Under the pieces are notes generated by a model. That model saw only the letters and a program-made list of their open reading frames with translations, was not told the origin of the DNA and searched no databases. Below, one piece after another: positions 28,361 through 37,659 of a stretch of 44,073 nt of DNA; within the stretch, counting starts at the first letter, position 1, and each line of letters begins with the position of its first letter. The stretch is from Phocaeicola sp. (GTDB taxonomy: Bacteria > Bacteroidota > Bacteroidia > Bacteroidales > Bacteroidaceae), in NCBI GenBank assembly GCA_020026225.1, contig JAHHQU010000014.1, forward strand, positions 1 to 44,073, given 5' to 3'. A program made the translations under genes and the position numbers.

Positions 28361-28501
28361 ATGTTTCCAAACATAACCTTAACAATCCAGGATTTATCTC
28401 GAGAAGAAACAATTTTTCTCCAATCCTATCAGGCTGAGTCTGCTGATACGATAAGCAGATTAAAAGCTATCATCGGAAAGCAAAACAAAAAAATCGTATA
28501 G
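28361..28501 (+). CDS. Candidate 46-residue small protein after nrdB
   Basis: An ATG at 28361 opens 46 codons ending in TAG at 28499-28501. A stop codon sits four codons upstream in frame, so the start is well defined. The product (MFPNITLTIQDLSREET to IGKQNKKIV) is helical and charged, with a lysine-rich end. Its stop lies within the left arm of the terminator hairpin. It may be a real small gene in the nrdAB transcript or chance. No family recognised. Confidence 0.3.
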   Translation: MFPNITLTIQDLSREETIFLQSYQAESADTISRLKAIIGKQNKKIV

Positions 28502-28541
28502 AATGCTTTATGGTTTAATAAAGCTATTCTATACGATTTTT
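28489..28541. terminator. Strong bidirectional terminator between nrdB and hmuV
   Basis: Arms 28489-28511 and 28518-28541 pair over 23 bp with a single bulged T (28525) and a 6-nt loop. A-run on the left and T-run on the right make it functional for nrdAB on the plus strand and the hmu operon on the minus strand. The remainder of 28303-28611 contains only the small ORF at 28361. Confidence 0.93.
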
Positions 28542-28611
28542 ATTAAAACCTCAACGTAGAGGAATTGTTTACGATTCTATTACTTGATAGATGTATTGTA
28601 AGCGAGAAATG

Positions 28612-28941
28612 TTATTCCTCTGGTACATAAATGATTTCACCATTATCAAGTTCATAAGCGATACCCACTTTTTTACCTTTTTTACCACTCTTGGCAGACT
28701 GATCCTCACTAGGAGTATACTTATTAATTTTTTCACCTTCTTTGGTGATAATTTCCATATTGTCCTTACCTGGATTCTTTACCATAGTAAAATCTTCCTT
28801 GCTAAGCATTTCTGTCATGTCGTAACGAGTAACTAATGCTACCATCAATGCTACAGCAAATACCATAGCAACGTCAAACAAGTTACTCACTACGCTCATC
28901 GGATCGTTATCATCCTCTTTACGCAATAAATTTCTCTTCAT
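28612..28941 (-). CDS. hmuV: HmuV: DUF2149 / ExbD-like membrane protein
   Basis: The 109-residue protein has a short basic N-terminus, one transmembrane helix (about 19-38) and a periplasmic tail ending LDNGEIIYVPEE. The helix start NLFDVAMVFAVALMVAL closely resembles the ExbD/TolR helix, and Asp23 sits where the proton-carrying Asp25 of E. coli ExbD lies. With HmuU it probably forms a proton-driven pair that energises HmuS. It is the last gene of the hmu operon and overlaps hmuU by 1 bp. The name follows the Porphyromonas gingivalis hmuYRSTUV order. Confidence 0.82.
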   Translation of the reverse strand: MKRNLLRKEDDNDPMSVVSNLFDVAMVFAVALMVALVTRYDMTEMLSKEDFTMVKNPGKDNMEIITKEGEKINKYTPSEDQSAKSGKKGKKVGIAYELDNGEIIYVPEE

Positions 28942-29540
28942 TAGTCATTCTTTTTTTCATTCAACATTTCAGACAAGAACTCCAAATTGGTCATGTCCTG
29001 AAGATACCAACGCTGTTTAACCTGCTGAGTGATAAAACCAATAGCAGCAGCAAACAAACCTACTACTGTAGTAGCAAAAGCAACCTGCATATTGTATGCC
29101 ATAGAAGCAATATCACCTGTAGAAAGACCTACCAAAGCAGGGCCCATCGGAATCAGTGTACCCATCAAACCAAGCATCGGTCCCATTTTACTCAAGGTTT
29201 TAGAAGTTGCCAAATCTTTATCGGCCATGATTTCATAATCAGCCAACAAACGACTGACGTGTGCTGGACTGTCTTTTACTTCCATTATCTGTTGGATTGA
29301 CTTGATGACCAAACTATTTGATTTTTTTGGAAGTCTTTCTGCCAACTGGTCCAGATTAGAAGCATTCAATTGATCAAATTCTTTACGAAGCAAGGCTTCC
29401 GTTTTACGAATGGCTACATATTGTCCGAAAAAGCTGCCAATCAACAACAAAGAACGGATGAACAAAGCGATAAGCAATACAATAACTGGTACCAAAAGAC
29501 CTGTTGAAATCCAATATAGAACGTCAGTAATATAATTCAT
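28941..29540 (-). CDS. hmuU: HmuU: MotA/TolQ/ExbB family proton channel
   Basis: The 199-residue protein has three transmembrane segments (about 13-38, 115-140 and 152-172) and the TolQ/ExbB motif GPMLGLMGTLIPMGPAL (120-136) between the latter two. Such proteins form the stator channel that couples proton flow to motion in a periplasmic partner. The gene is 35 bp after hmuT and overlaps hmuV, its ExbD-like partner. General exbBD genes normally sit elsewhere in Bacteroides, so this copy appears dedicated to haem processing. Confidence 0.87.
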   Translation of the reverse strand: MNYITDVLYWISTGLLVPVIVLLIALFIRSLLLIGSFFGQYVAIRKTEALLRKEFDQLNASNLDQLAERLPKKSNSLVIKSIQQIMEVKDSPAHVSRLLADYEIMADKDLATSKTLSKMGPMLGLMGTLIPMGPALVGLSTGDIASMAYNMQVAFATTVVGLFAAAIGFITQQVKQRWYLQDMTNLEFLSEMLNEKKND

Positions 29541-29575
29541 GATGATTAATTTTTAAGATGCGTTTAATGCAAAGT

Positions 29576-30268
29576 TTATTTTTTACAAAGTTTATTCATT
29601 TTATAGTTGCGAAGAATCCATCCAAAGACTCCTCCACCCAAAAGCATGAGGACAATTCCAGCCAATGCTCCCCAATCAATGTCACTGATACCACTTACTG
29701 CAGTACGTCCATTGACTGTGGCTACAATACCTAAGATAGCCGTCATGGCGTTCGTGATAAAAAGCAGTTCCAAACGAAGCTCCTTTTCCGGCAAAAGCCA
29801 ACGAAGTCCAATCGTTCCCAACGGAATTACCACTGCAACGACTACGGCCGTTATCCAAGCAACTGTAGAGAAATCTTTACCGGGGAAACTAAAGATCAGC
29901 CCCACCAACATACTAAAGAGAACGGGGAAAATAAGTATGCCTGGAAACCAACGTAAAATACGATAAATCCATAATGTACTTTTCTTTGCATTTCCTCCAT
30001 TGAGCATGTGTACAGCCATCAGGCAAAAAGCCATCTGAATACATACTTCAATACTTAAAACCACCGAAGTATCCAACATTAATGCGGGGTTTGCCAGCCA
30101 GTCGGAAATTTGAGTCTTCGACTGCTCAATGGCATACGGCCACATATTACCAACAAACAAAGCGCAAGCTGTGGTAGTGACCGCCACAGCCCAGCGTTTG
30201 CCGTAGGTCTGCTTCAACATAAAGTTGAAGCAGACCAATAACATTAATATAGCTACGACTGTTTGCAT
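29576..30268 (-). CDS. hmuT: HmuT: polytopic membrane protein of the haem operon
   Basis: The 230-residue protein has six or seven predicted membrane helices and few soluble loops. I see no ATP-binding or known transporter motif. Its place between hmuS and hmuU matches HmuT of the P. gingivalis hmu operon. In archaeal CobN/MotA/DUF2149 clusters a similar-sized polytopic protein (DUF2162) occupies this position, and it may be the same family. It may be the inner-membrane transport or anchoring part of the HmuSTUV complex. It starts 2 bp after the hmuS stop. Confidence 0.75.
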   Translation of the reverse strand: MQTVVAILMLLVCFNFMLKQTYGKRWAVAVTTTACALFVGNMWPYAIEQSKTQISDWLANPALMLDTSVVLSIEVCIQMAFCLMAVHMLNGGNAKKSTLWIYRILRWFPGILIFPVLFSMLVGLIFSFPGKDFSTVAWITAVVVAVVIPLGTIGLRWLLPEKELRLELLFITNAMTAILGIVATVNGRTAVSGISDIDWGALAGIVLMLLGGGVFGWILRNYKMNKLCKK

Positions 30269-30270
30269 GA

Positions 30271-33200
30271 TTATTCTTCTTCCTGTTGCTTACGTTTACG
30301 ACGAATTACCACTACAATAACTGCAATTGCGACCAAAACCGCTACAGCTACAATGGTATTATTCAAAGTATTGGTCTGCTGTTCTGCTTCTACAGGATTC
30401 ATTTCCTGCTTCTTCATGACCATACCCTTGTCGTTCGACTCTGCAACCTTCTCACGTACATTCTGAATCTTTTCCTTATATACTTGAGCTGTCTGTGCAT
30501 CTGCCTTGTCAGCGATAAAGTCACGCAACTTCGCATTGTCACATACGAAACCTGAACAACCCGGATTATATTTTTCAACCAATTCAGTATGCAATTTCGC
30601 GATATCAGCCAACTGTTCCTTGCTTGCCTTCCACATACCCTTACGGGCTGTTTCCATCATCACTGCCGTGATTTCCTGCAAAGCTGCCGGATTCTGATTT
30701 TCAAAATACTCCTGCATACCGATGTTGAATTTATCTTTCACGTAAACGTTATAGATTTCATCCCACATTTCTTTGTCAATCGCCTTCGGCTTCATCACGT
30801 TCCATCCATAAGTATTGCGGATGATATCAGCAAATGAATTGGCCGCACTAGCTTCCCCCTTCATCTTTTCGCGAATATAGTTCGGGTTGAAGATTGTAGT
30901 ACGACTTTCTACACCAATCGCTTCTTTGACTTCTTGTACACGAACGTTATTACGATTACGATAGTCGCTCAAATATGCATCCGGATCCTTACCGGTAACA
31001 TTGCGCACCGCCAAGTTCATACCTCCCATGAATTCATATACGTGGTCTAAGCTCAACGCGCCCCAAGTATTGCTTTGACGTGGTTGGATGACTGCATCTG
31101 TACGAGTCAGCGCTGCTTCGAAAGCAAATTGCTTGAATGCCTCCCAGTTCTTCTCACTACCGTAATAAGCACCCATATTATTCAAATATGTATCAGCGAT
31201 TTCCTTTTCGTTTTCCCAGCGGTCGCCAGCTTCAACCATACCCGTAATACCTGTACCATATCCACCGTTAGCACCACCGAATACACGGAAAGAAGCCATC
31301 TCACGAGCATCTTTCGGAGTCAATCCCTTTTCAATCAATGCACGTTCTGCTTCAACGACACCGTCAGCCACCATATTCTGGAACTCATCGTTCTTAGCTG
31401 CCGCAGCCATTTCCACAGCACGATTGATCAAGAACAGACGAGATGCAGCCAAGTCACGCAACTGGCCACTCGTTTGAACGACTACATCAATACGTGGACG
31501 ACCCAATTCCTTAGAAGGAATCAAGCGAATATCATTCACACGACCAAAGGCATCACGAATCGGTTCTACACCTAACATATAAAGAATCTGTGCCACAGTA
31601 GCTCCTTCCGTTTCGATGAACTCACCGCTCCACAAGGTATAACTAACCTTACGAGGAATAGAGTCATTGTGACGCTTCTTATACATATTAATGGTATTGT
31701 TAGCCAAACGAATACCTTTCTCCCATGCTGCTTCAGAAGGAGTAGCCTCAGCATTGATAGAGAACAGGTTACGTCCTGTAGGCAATGTATTCGGATTGGC
31801 GATTGGGTCACCGCCCGGAGACGGTTTTGTATAACCACCACTCAAAGCATTCAACATACTGGCCAACTCCATTTCAGGACAATTCTTCAATGCTTCACGA
31901 TATCGGTTCACATTCTTGATGGCACGTTCCACCTCAATGATAGCAGTTGCCTTGGTAATCTGCTCTTTGGTGTACTCTTTCTTCTTCATCATCTTCTTCA
32001 TCATGGCAGCCATTCCGCTTGCAGGATTCTTGCCTGCTTTTTCCTGATTAGCCTTAGCCATCATTTCACCATGATCTTTAGCCTCAGCCGCCTGTTCTTT
32101 GCCATGAGGATGTTTACCTGATTTCATCATTTCCATCACTTCAGAAAATGACATATTGCGCAAAGCCTCCAGCATCTTGGCCGGGATTCTTGATTTTATC
32201 GCTTCAGGCAACTTATCGATAACACCCGACAAGTTTTTAGCATCCTTAGCACCTTCGGTCTTTTCTACGATAGAAGCAAATTCTTTCATCATGGAACTCA
32301 TGCCGCCCATGCTTGACTTACCTTTCATGGCTGACATTCCCTTAGAGCCACCCATCATAGCTCTCATAGATCCACCTTCTGATTCTTCAGCGGCAGCCAT
32401 CATCATGGCCATCATACCATCCGGTTGGTTACGAGCTTTATCTATTTCATGAGCTTCTTGCAACTCTTCCTTAGTGATGTTAGCGGTACGCAAAACCAAG
32501 TCCTCGTTACTGAGGTTAGGATTTCCCAACAAACGAGTAACCAAAGCACGTGCCGGATTCAAATAACGAGCTGTAAACACAGCACGATGTTTTTCAACCT
32601 GAGGAGCAGCTGCACCCTTCAACTTATCCAAAGCCAACAAGCTATAAGCAATAGGTTCTACAGACATAGCATACACACTGGATTCGATACGAGCATCCTC
32701 ATACGGAACACCCATTGTATACAACTGTCCTGTAACCTTCTCATTTGCCAATTCTTCTGCGAAACTTTCTATGCGAGCTACTTCTTCTTCCGTATATGGA
32801 GTTCCGTTGATGCTATCCAATTCCAATTCGCGATGAATACCCATCTTCAAGGTATACTGCTTCACTTTCAAGGAAGCCTTGTCTAAAGCAGCTTGTGTAT
32901 GATTTTCTTCACCTAACAAATTGTTATAGTTTTTGATGGCTTCATTCAATTCACGATAGATGCCTCTCACGTTACTTTCCATGAACGGAGGAGTCAGATA
33001 TGACTGCAGACCGGCATAAGAACGACGCTTGGCGATGATACCTTCACCTACATTTCCAATTGAGTAGATATAAAAATGAGGAAGTGCACCCACCAAACGG
33101 TCAGGCCAATCTTGAGCAGAAAGTGCCACCTGCTTCTTTGGAGTAAATTCCAAGCTACCATGAGTTCCAAAGTGAATCAAAGCATCAGCCTTGAATCCAA

Positions 33201-34779
33201 ACTGAGTCCACAAATAAGAAGCGATGTAAGTATGAGGAGGTGCCGCATTGGTTCCATGAACAATCTTGAACGAGTTGTCGCCAGCACCTGCTGCATTCTG
33301 AGGAAGCAGCACAACATTACCAAACTGCAAGCGAGCAACTCCCAAACGGCCATCTTCAGTAGCCATATACGATCCTGGGAATTCTCCATTCAAGGCTACC
33401 ACTTCAGCGTACTTCTCAGGAAGAAGCACTTCCTTCACCCAACCTTCATACTGTTCTTTAGTAATCAGTTCAGGTTTACCAGTCTCCATGAATTTATTGA
33501 AAGCTCCTTCAGCATACGAATTGAATACAGCTCCTTGAGTCTGAATCATCTTAGCCAATTCCTTGCTGCTGCTCGGCAAGTTATCAACCCGATAACCCTC
33601 CTTTTTCATACGAGCCAACAAGTTGTATAGAGAAGGAACGACTTCCATACCAGCTGCTGTCAGAGCATTCTGACCAGGGCCTTTATAATAGTAGATAGCC
33701 ACACGCTTTTCAGAGTTAGGCTTCTTCTTCAGATTTATATAATTGTTTACGGTCTTCACAAAGGTCTCCAAGCGCTCTGGAATAGTATATGCTTCTTGCA
33801 TACCTTCTTCATTCACACGGTGACCGAACAAAACGAACGGACGTAGAGCACCGTCAATTTCTGGAGTAACCACACTCTGTGAGAGGAAACCTCCGTTCAT
33901 ACCCATCGGGTCATTTTCCCATTCATCAACCAAACGGTTTACATTCAATGGAGAAAACAATGGAATATTCTGTTCTGATAAAAAGTCTACGATATAATCT
34001 CCCATACGACCATGAGCCATGTTGATAACAGCGCTCACGCCAATGGAATCAATATGATGTTTGCGAACGAAAGTTCGCATCGAACTTACATGATACACGT
34101 TATTGCCGGTTGCTTCCAATTTCGCAATCAAATCAGAAGGTTCACCCATCTGTCCCGTAACAACGATAGCAGGTGCATTCTCTTTCCAGAGGTTACTTTC
34201 CTTCAAGAATTTCTGATATTCTGCCACCGTATTGAATCCAAGAGGTTCATCATCCGGCTTAGCAGGATTAACATGATAAAGCAAATCATTGGCTGCAGCT
34301 ATCACAGCTTCAGGTTCTATCACATTAATCAATTTCTTATCGATATCCTTTCTTACATAATTCAACAGACTACGGTAGTTTTTACGTCCACCATTACCCA
34401 AATACAGACGCATAGAGTCAGCAACAATAGAATCTACCGAACAAATATTGTTCATCGGATTAGTTACTGCCGTAGCTAATACAGGAAGACCACCGTCCGC
34501 CGCCTTCTGAATGACAGCACGCTGTTCTTCAGTAATGTGGAATCCCATCGCATTGATGAAGACCATATCATAGTCGTTCAGCTTGTCAAGTTCATCTGTA
34601 CTTACCTCGCCAATCTTAATTGAGCTGTTGTCATTCGCCTTAGAAATCTCTCCCAAAGCGATAACCTGGTAATTGATGAACCCCACTTTTGTAGCACTTC
34701 CCCAAAGGTTCCATGCGCCAAAAGCAGCTAAAGCCATAGCGGCTACGCCACATCCAATTAAAAGATTTTTCTTTTTCAT
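30271..34779 (-). CDS. hmuS: HmuS: giant CobN-like haem dechelatase
   Basis: The 1502-residue protein belongs to the CobN/BchH chelatase large-subunit family. Signatures include HFGTHGSLEFTPKKQ (536-550), NTLPTGRN (about 997-1004) and FGGANGGYGTG further on. Unlike cytoplasmic CobN it has an N-terminal membrane anchor (about 5-25) and a C-terminal transmembrane helix followed by a basic tail, so the bulk should lie in the periplasm. No CobS/CobT ATPase partners are nearby. Work on Bacteroides HmuS describes iron removal from haem leaving protoporphyrin. Residues about 786-933 are a lysine- and methionine-rich low-complexity insert. It lies between the haem receptor HmuR and the proton-motor genes hmuTUV. 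Confidence 0.9.
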   Translation of the reverse strand: MKKKNLLIGCGVAAMALAAFGAWNLWGSATKVGFINYQVIALGEISKANDNSSIKIGEVSTDELDKLNDYDMVFINAMGFHITEEQRAVIQKAADGGLPVLATAVTNPMNNICSVDSIVADSMRLYLGNGGRKNYRSLLNYVRKDIDKKLINVIEPEAVIAAANDLLYHVNPAKPDDEPLGFNTVAEYQKFLKESNLWKENAPAIVVTGQMGEPSDLIAKLEATGNNVYHVSSMRTFVRKHHIDSIGVSAVINMAHGRMGDYIVDFLSEQNIPLFSPLNVNRLVDEWENDPMGMNGGFLSQSVVTPEIDGALRPFVLFGHRVNEEGMQEAYTIPERLETFVKTVNNYINLKKKPNSEKRVAIYYYKGPGQNALTAAGMEVVPSLYNLLARMKKEGYRVDNLPSSSKELAKMIQTQGAVFNSYAEGAFNKFMETGKPELITKEQYEGWVKEVLLPEKYAEVVALNGEFPGSYMATEDGRLGVARLQFGNVVLLPQNAAGAGDNSFKIVHGTNAAPPHTYIASYLWTQFGFKADALIHFGTHGSLEFTPKKQVALSAQDWPDRLVGALPHFYIYSIGNVGEGIIAKRRSYAGLQSYLTPPFMESNVRGIYRELNEAIKNYNNLLGEENHTQAALDKASLKVKQYTLKMGIHRELELDSINGTPYTEEEVARIESFAEELANEKVTGQLYTMGVPYEDARIESSVYAMSVEPIAYSLLALDKLKGAAAPQVEKHRAVFTARYLNPARALVTRLLGNPNLSNEDLVLRTANITKEELQEAHEIDKARNQPDGMMAMMMAAAEESEGGSMRAMMGGSKGMSAMKGKSSMGGMSSMMKEFASIVEKTEGAKDAKNLSGVIDKLPEAIKSRIPAKMLEALRNMSFSEVMEMMKSGKHPHGKEQAAEAKDHGEMMAKANQEKAGKNPASGMAAMMKKMMKKKEYTKEQITKATAIIEVERAIKNVNRYREALKNCPEMELASMLNALSGGYTKPSPGGDPIANPNTLPTGRNLFSINAEATPSEAAWEKGIRLANNTINMYKKRHNDSIPRKVSYTLWSGEFIETEGATVAQILYMLGVEPIRDAFGRVNDIRLIPSKELGRPRIDVVVQTSGQLRDLAASRLFLINRAVEMAAAAKNDEFQNMVADGVVEAERALIEKGLTPKDAREMASFRVFGGANGGYGTGITGMVEAGDRWENEKEIADTYLNNMGAYYGSEKNWEAFKQFAFEAALTRTDAVIQPRQSNTWGALSLDHVYEFMGGMNLAVRNVTGKDPDAYLSDYRNRNNVRVQEVKEAIGVESRTTIFNPNYIREKMKGEASAANSFADIIRNTYGWNVMKPKAIDKEMWDEIYNVYVKDKFNIGMQEYFENQNPAALQEITAVMMETARKGMWKASKEQLADIAKLHTELVEKYNPGCSGFVCDNAKLRDFIADKADAQTAQVYKEKIQNVREKVAESNDKGMVMKKQEMNPVEAEQQTNTLNNTIVAVAVLVAIAVIVVVIRRKRKQQEEE
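31987..32415 (-). other. Methionine-rich insert within HmuS
   Basis: This codes for HmuS residues 789-931. I count 26 methionines in these 143 residues, many in MM or MMM runs, with Gly, Ser, Lys and three scattered His (GKHPHGK, DHGEMM). The flanking CobN-like sequence is normal. Met-rich stretches of this kind occur in periplasmic copper or haem-iron handling proteins, but a binding role here is inference. Confidence 0.8.
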
Positions 34780-34815
34780 TAGTTAAACTTGTTTATTTTT
34801 GTTTCCTTTTTCTTT

Positions 34816-36942
34816 TTATTTGAAAAACTTATCCACATCAATTGATACACCTGCAGAAATAGTTGTACCTGTAGTGCTTGGAGAATTGCTGTAGTAATAC
34901 TTCGGTACGTAATTGAACAGGTTGTCAACGATGAATGAAATGTTAATTCCTTTCCAAACACGTTGCGTAAGGTTCAACTTCCACATGGTATAAGCCGGAT
35001 AAGTGGCTTTTTCTGTTTCTTCGTAAGAATTTTGTTTAGTATACTCGTCTGTTGTCAGTTTTGAAAGGAATCTACCGTTCAATGAAATATTGAAGCCATA
35101 GTTCTTCCAAGACTTGTCGTATTCAACCTTTGCAGTAAGTGCATGAGGTCTGGTAGTAGAAAGCAACGGCTGACCTTTTTTAATATGTTCGTGAGTATAA
35201 GAGTAAGAAAGTCTTGTAGAAATGCCGCAAGCATATCTTGCAGAAGCATTTACTTCAGCTCCAGCGACCTGCAACTTCGCCATATTCGTATAGACCATTC
35301 CCTTTCTCTCAGCATTCCAAGCTGTAGTAATACGGTTATCAACCAAATTGAAGAAACCTGTTGCAGTAAAGTTGTAATTGCTCCTCAAATACTCCGTAGA
35401 CAATGAGAAGTTATGGCTTGATTCCGGTTTCAAATCCGGATTTCCATAAATCATGAAGATATTAGCCATGTTAAAGCTCATAAACATCTCTTTCAAGGTA
35501 GGAGCTCTAAATCCTCCGGCATAAGAACCACGCAAAGTACAATGGTCATTGAACTTATACATCATTCCCAACGATGGAGAAACATGGTTGATTTCAGCTT
35601 CAGAGAAAAAGTCATAACGAAGTCCCGAAATTACATTGAACTTATCAGTAACATTCCAGTCAAATTGACCGAAGACATCGACAGTATTTTGTTGATGCGA
35701 ACCTTTGTCAGTAAACTGGTAAGACATCAAGTAATCATGCATAAAATCGGCACCTACCGTCAATATATTCTTTGAGAAAGAGCGGTGGTACAATCCATGA
35801 AAGACGTGCTGTACGTTACTATAGTCTCTGATATCACGTTTTGTATCTAGCGCGTAATCACTCTTATCATACTGGTCGAATGTATACGAAAGTTCCAAAT
35901 CATTATCATCTGCAAAATGATAATTACCTTTCAATCCGCCATTAAATCCGCGGTAACGCTCTTTCATGTCCGGTTTACTATCACGTTCGCGGAAGAAATA
36001 TCCAGCCTTACCTGTAAATTTCAAATCTTTAAAAGGAGTAAAGATGATACGATCTTTAAAGTTCCAGCTCTTGTTACCGTAAATCTTATCGTATTCACCG
36101 TCATTTTTCAAGTCAATGGCTCCTGTTTGATGATACTGCACATTGAAAACATTATTGACCATGCCTTTGTTCACACCGAATGAACCGCCGTAACGCTGTT
36201 CATCATGCGCTCCCCAAAAAGAGTTCAGATTGGTAGTCCAAGCTTTAGTAGGAGCTTTACTGATCAAGTTTACAACACCACCTACCGCATTGGAACCGTA
36301 CAATGAAGATACAGCACCTTTTACGATTTCGATACGTTCTACATTGTCCAAATTCAGACGGCTGTAGTCAATATTATCCAAAGTTTCACCGGCAATACGT
36401 TCGCCATCGACCAAGAAAAGCACCGAATTACCACCGAATCCTTGCATATTCAATGAAGTCTGCTGATTCATGGAATACGAGAATTCAATACCAGGCAATT
36501 CTTCCTGCAACAAGTCACCGATATGAGTTGCATTTACCTTCTGAATATCATCAGCTGAAATCACACGAGTCAAGATAGGCACATCTTTCAGTAGTTTAGG
36601 CGTACGGGTACCAGTCACTACCACCTCTCCTAACAATCCTAGATCTTCCTTCAGATAAAAATCTTTTTGATTATTCTTTCTTGGTTGGAATTGCAGTATC
36701 TGCGTTTCATAACCTACAAATGACACACACAGAGTTATCGAAGAAGTCTGAGGAATTACGAGTTCATAATATCCCTTATGATTAGTAGATACCCCCAATT
36801 TCGGGTTGTCCTTTACCACCACCGTTGCTCCTTCCAGCGGGGCTTTATTTTCGTCGTAAACAATACCGGAAATAGTATGCTGTGACCACAAATTTGTCAC
36901 CCAACACAACAAAAAGGCTATTAATAGATACTTATTTCTCAT
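34816..36942 (-). CDS. hmuR: HmuR: TonB-dependent haem receptor
   Basis: The 708-residue outer-membrane receptor has a signal peptide (1-21), a carboxypeptidase-D regulatory-like domain (about 23-95), a TonB box EVVVTGTRTPK (106-116), a plug (about 118-228) and a 22-strand barrel ending DKFFK. It carries the haem-receptor motifs FRAP (478-481) and NPDL (501-504), known from HmuR and HemR proteins. It should take haem from HmuY and carry it to the periplasm using TonB energy. It follows hmuY by only a few bases and precedes hmuS by 36 bp. Confidence 0.93.
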   Translation of the reverse strand: MRNKYLLIAFLLCWVTNLWSQHTISGIVYDENKAPLEGATVVVKDNPKLGVSTNHKGYYELVIPQTSSITLCVSFVGYETQILQFQPRKNNQKDFYLKEDLGLLGEVVVTGTRTPKLLKDVPILTRVISADDIQKVNATHIGDLLQEELPGIEFSYSMNQQTSLNMQGFGGNSVLFLVDGERIAGETLDNIDYSRLNLDNVERIEIVKGAVSSLYGSNAVGGVVNLISKAPTKAWTTNLNSFWGAHDEQRYGGSFGVNKGMVNNVFNVQYHQTGAIDLKNDGEYDKIYGNKSWNFKDRIIFTPFKDLKFTGKAGYFFRERDSKPDMKERYRGFNGGLKGNYHFADDNDLELSYTFDQYDKSDYALDTKRDIRDYSNVQHVFHGLYHRSFSKNILTVGADFMHDYLMSYQFTDKGSHQQNTVDVFGQFDWNVTDKFNVISGLRYDFFSEAEINHVSPSLGMMYKFNDHCTLRGSYAGGFRAPTLKEMFMSFNMANIFMIYGNPDLKPESSHNFSLSTEYLRSNYNFTATGFFNLVDNRITTAWNAERKGMVYTNMAKLQVAGAEVNASARYACGISTRLSYSYTHEHIKKGQPLLSTTRPHALTAKVEYDKSWKNYGFNISLNGRFLSKLTTDEYTKQNSYEETEKATYPAYTMWKLNLTQRVWKGINISFIVDNLFNYVPKYYYSNSPSTTGTTISAGVSIDVDKFFK

Positions 36943-36947
36943 ATAGC

Positions 36948-37616
36948 TTAAAATTCTAAGGGATAGATATATTCTATGGTTAAATAGCCGCTTTCAGACG
37001 CATCATTTCTGAAACGAGGGAAATAAAGAGCCGCGTACTTACCCTCATTAGTTTTTAGTAGATAAATCTTCTTAGAGAGCGTATAGATAGGTGGCATCTG
37101 ACTGGTATTAACATCCAACCATTTTGCCAGTTCCAGATTGATAGATGATTCGGAATAAAGAATATTTTCTTCCATCATACCCGACATATCCACTGTAATT
37201 TTACCGGGAACATCTGGAATGAATTTTCCTTCTGGAAGTCTTCCTGAATTAAGCAATTCCTCAAGGCTAGAGTAAGATGTTTCCATAATAGCTCCTCCAT
37301 TGGTTTTTCCGTCATAACGGTGCATCGCAAAATCCCATAATTCAGGTTCATCTTCCATTAGTTTACCTGTATCTTTATCAATATCTCTAATATAGATTTC
37401 CTGATCTTCCAAGTTTATATATACCCATTGTGTATAAGAATGAGCATCAATATAAATCTTGCCACTATGTTTTGCCGGATTGGTTTCGATAAAACCATAC
37501 GGTGAATTCGACTCTTCAGTAGGGGTGTCATAAATATCACCTAGTATACCATGACAAGAGGGGAATGATAAAACTACCATTCCCCACATTATAATTTGAA
37601 AAATATTATTTTTCAT
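36948..37616 (-). CDS. hmuY: HmuY family haem-binding lipoprotein
   Basis: The protein is 222 residues from the preferred ATG at 37616; an upstream ATG at 37643 would place nine extra residues ahead of the signal peptide. The lipobox ends FPSC (Cys21). The diagnostic HmuY block WDFAMHRYDGKTNGG lies at about 94-108. P. gingivalis HmuY binds haem with two His, but intestinal homologues are reported to use Met. Here Met111 (GGAIMETSY) and the Met144/147/148 cluster are the candidates in the corresponding segments. The protein is probably surface-exposed, capturing haem from host proteins for HmuR. It lies second in the operon. Confidence 0.88.
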   Translation of the reverse strand: MKNNIFQIIMWGMVVLSFPSCHGILGDIYDTPTEESNSPYGFIETNPAKHSGKIYIDAHSYTQWVYINLEDQEIYIRDIDKDTGKLMEDEPELWDFAMHRYDGKTNGGAIMETSYSSLEELLNSGRLPEGKFIPDVPGKITVDMSGMMEENILYSESSINLELAKWLDVNTSQMPPIYTLSKKIYLLKTNEGKYAALYFPRFRNDASESGYLTIEYIYPLEF

Positions 37617-37659
37617 TGTAAAGCTAATTACCCGATTAGGCAATCAATCAATTAATTAA

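Noticed and set aside
31075..31575. Antisense frames opposite hmuS, here and at 31669-32121, 32425-32886 and 33076-33630
   Set aside because: Shadows of a conserved 1502-residue gene; Cys/Ser/Ile-rich translations typical of antisense frames.
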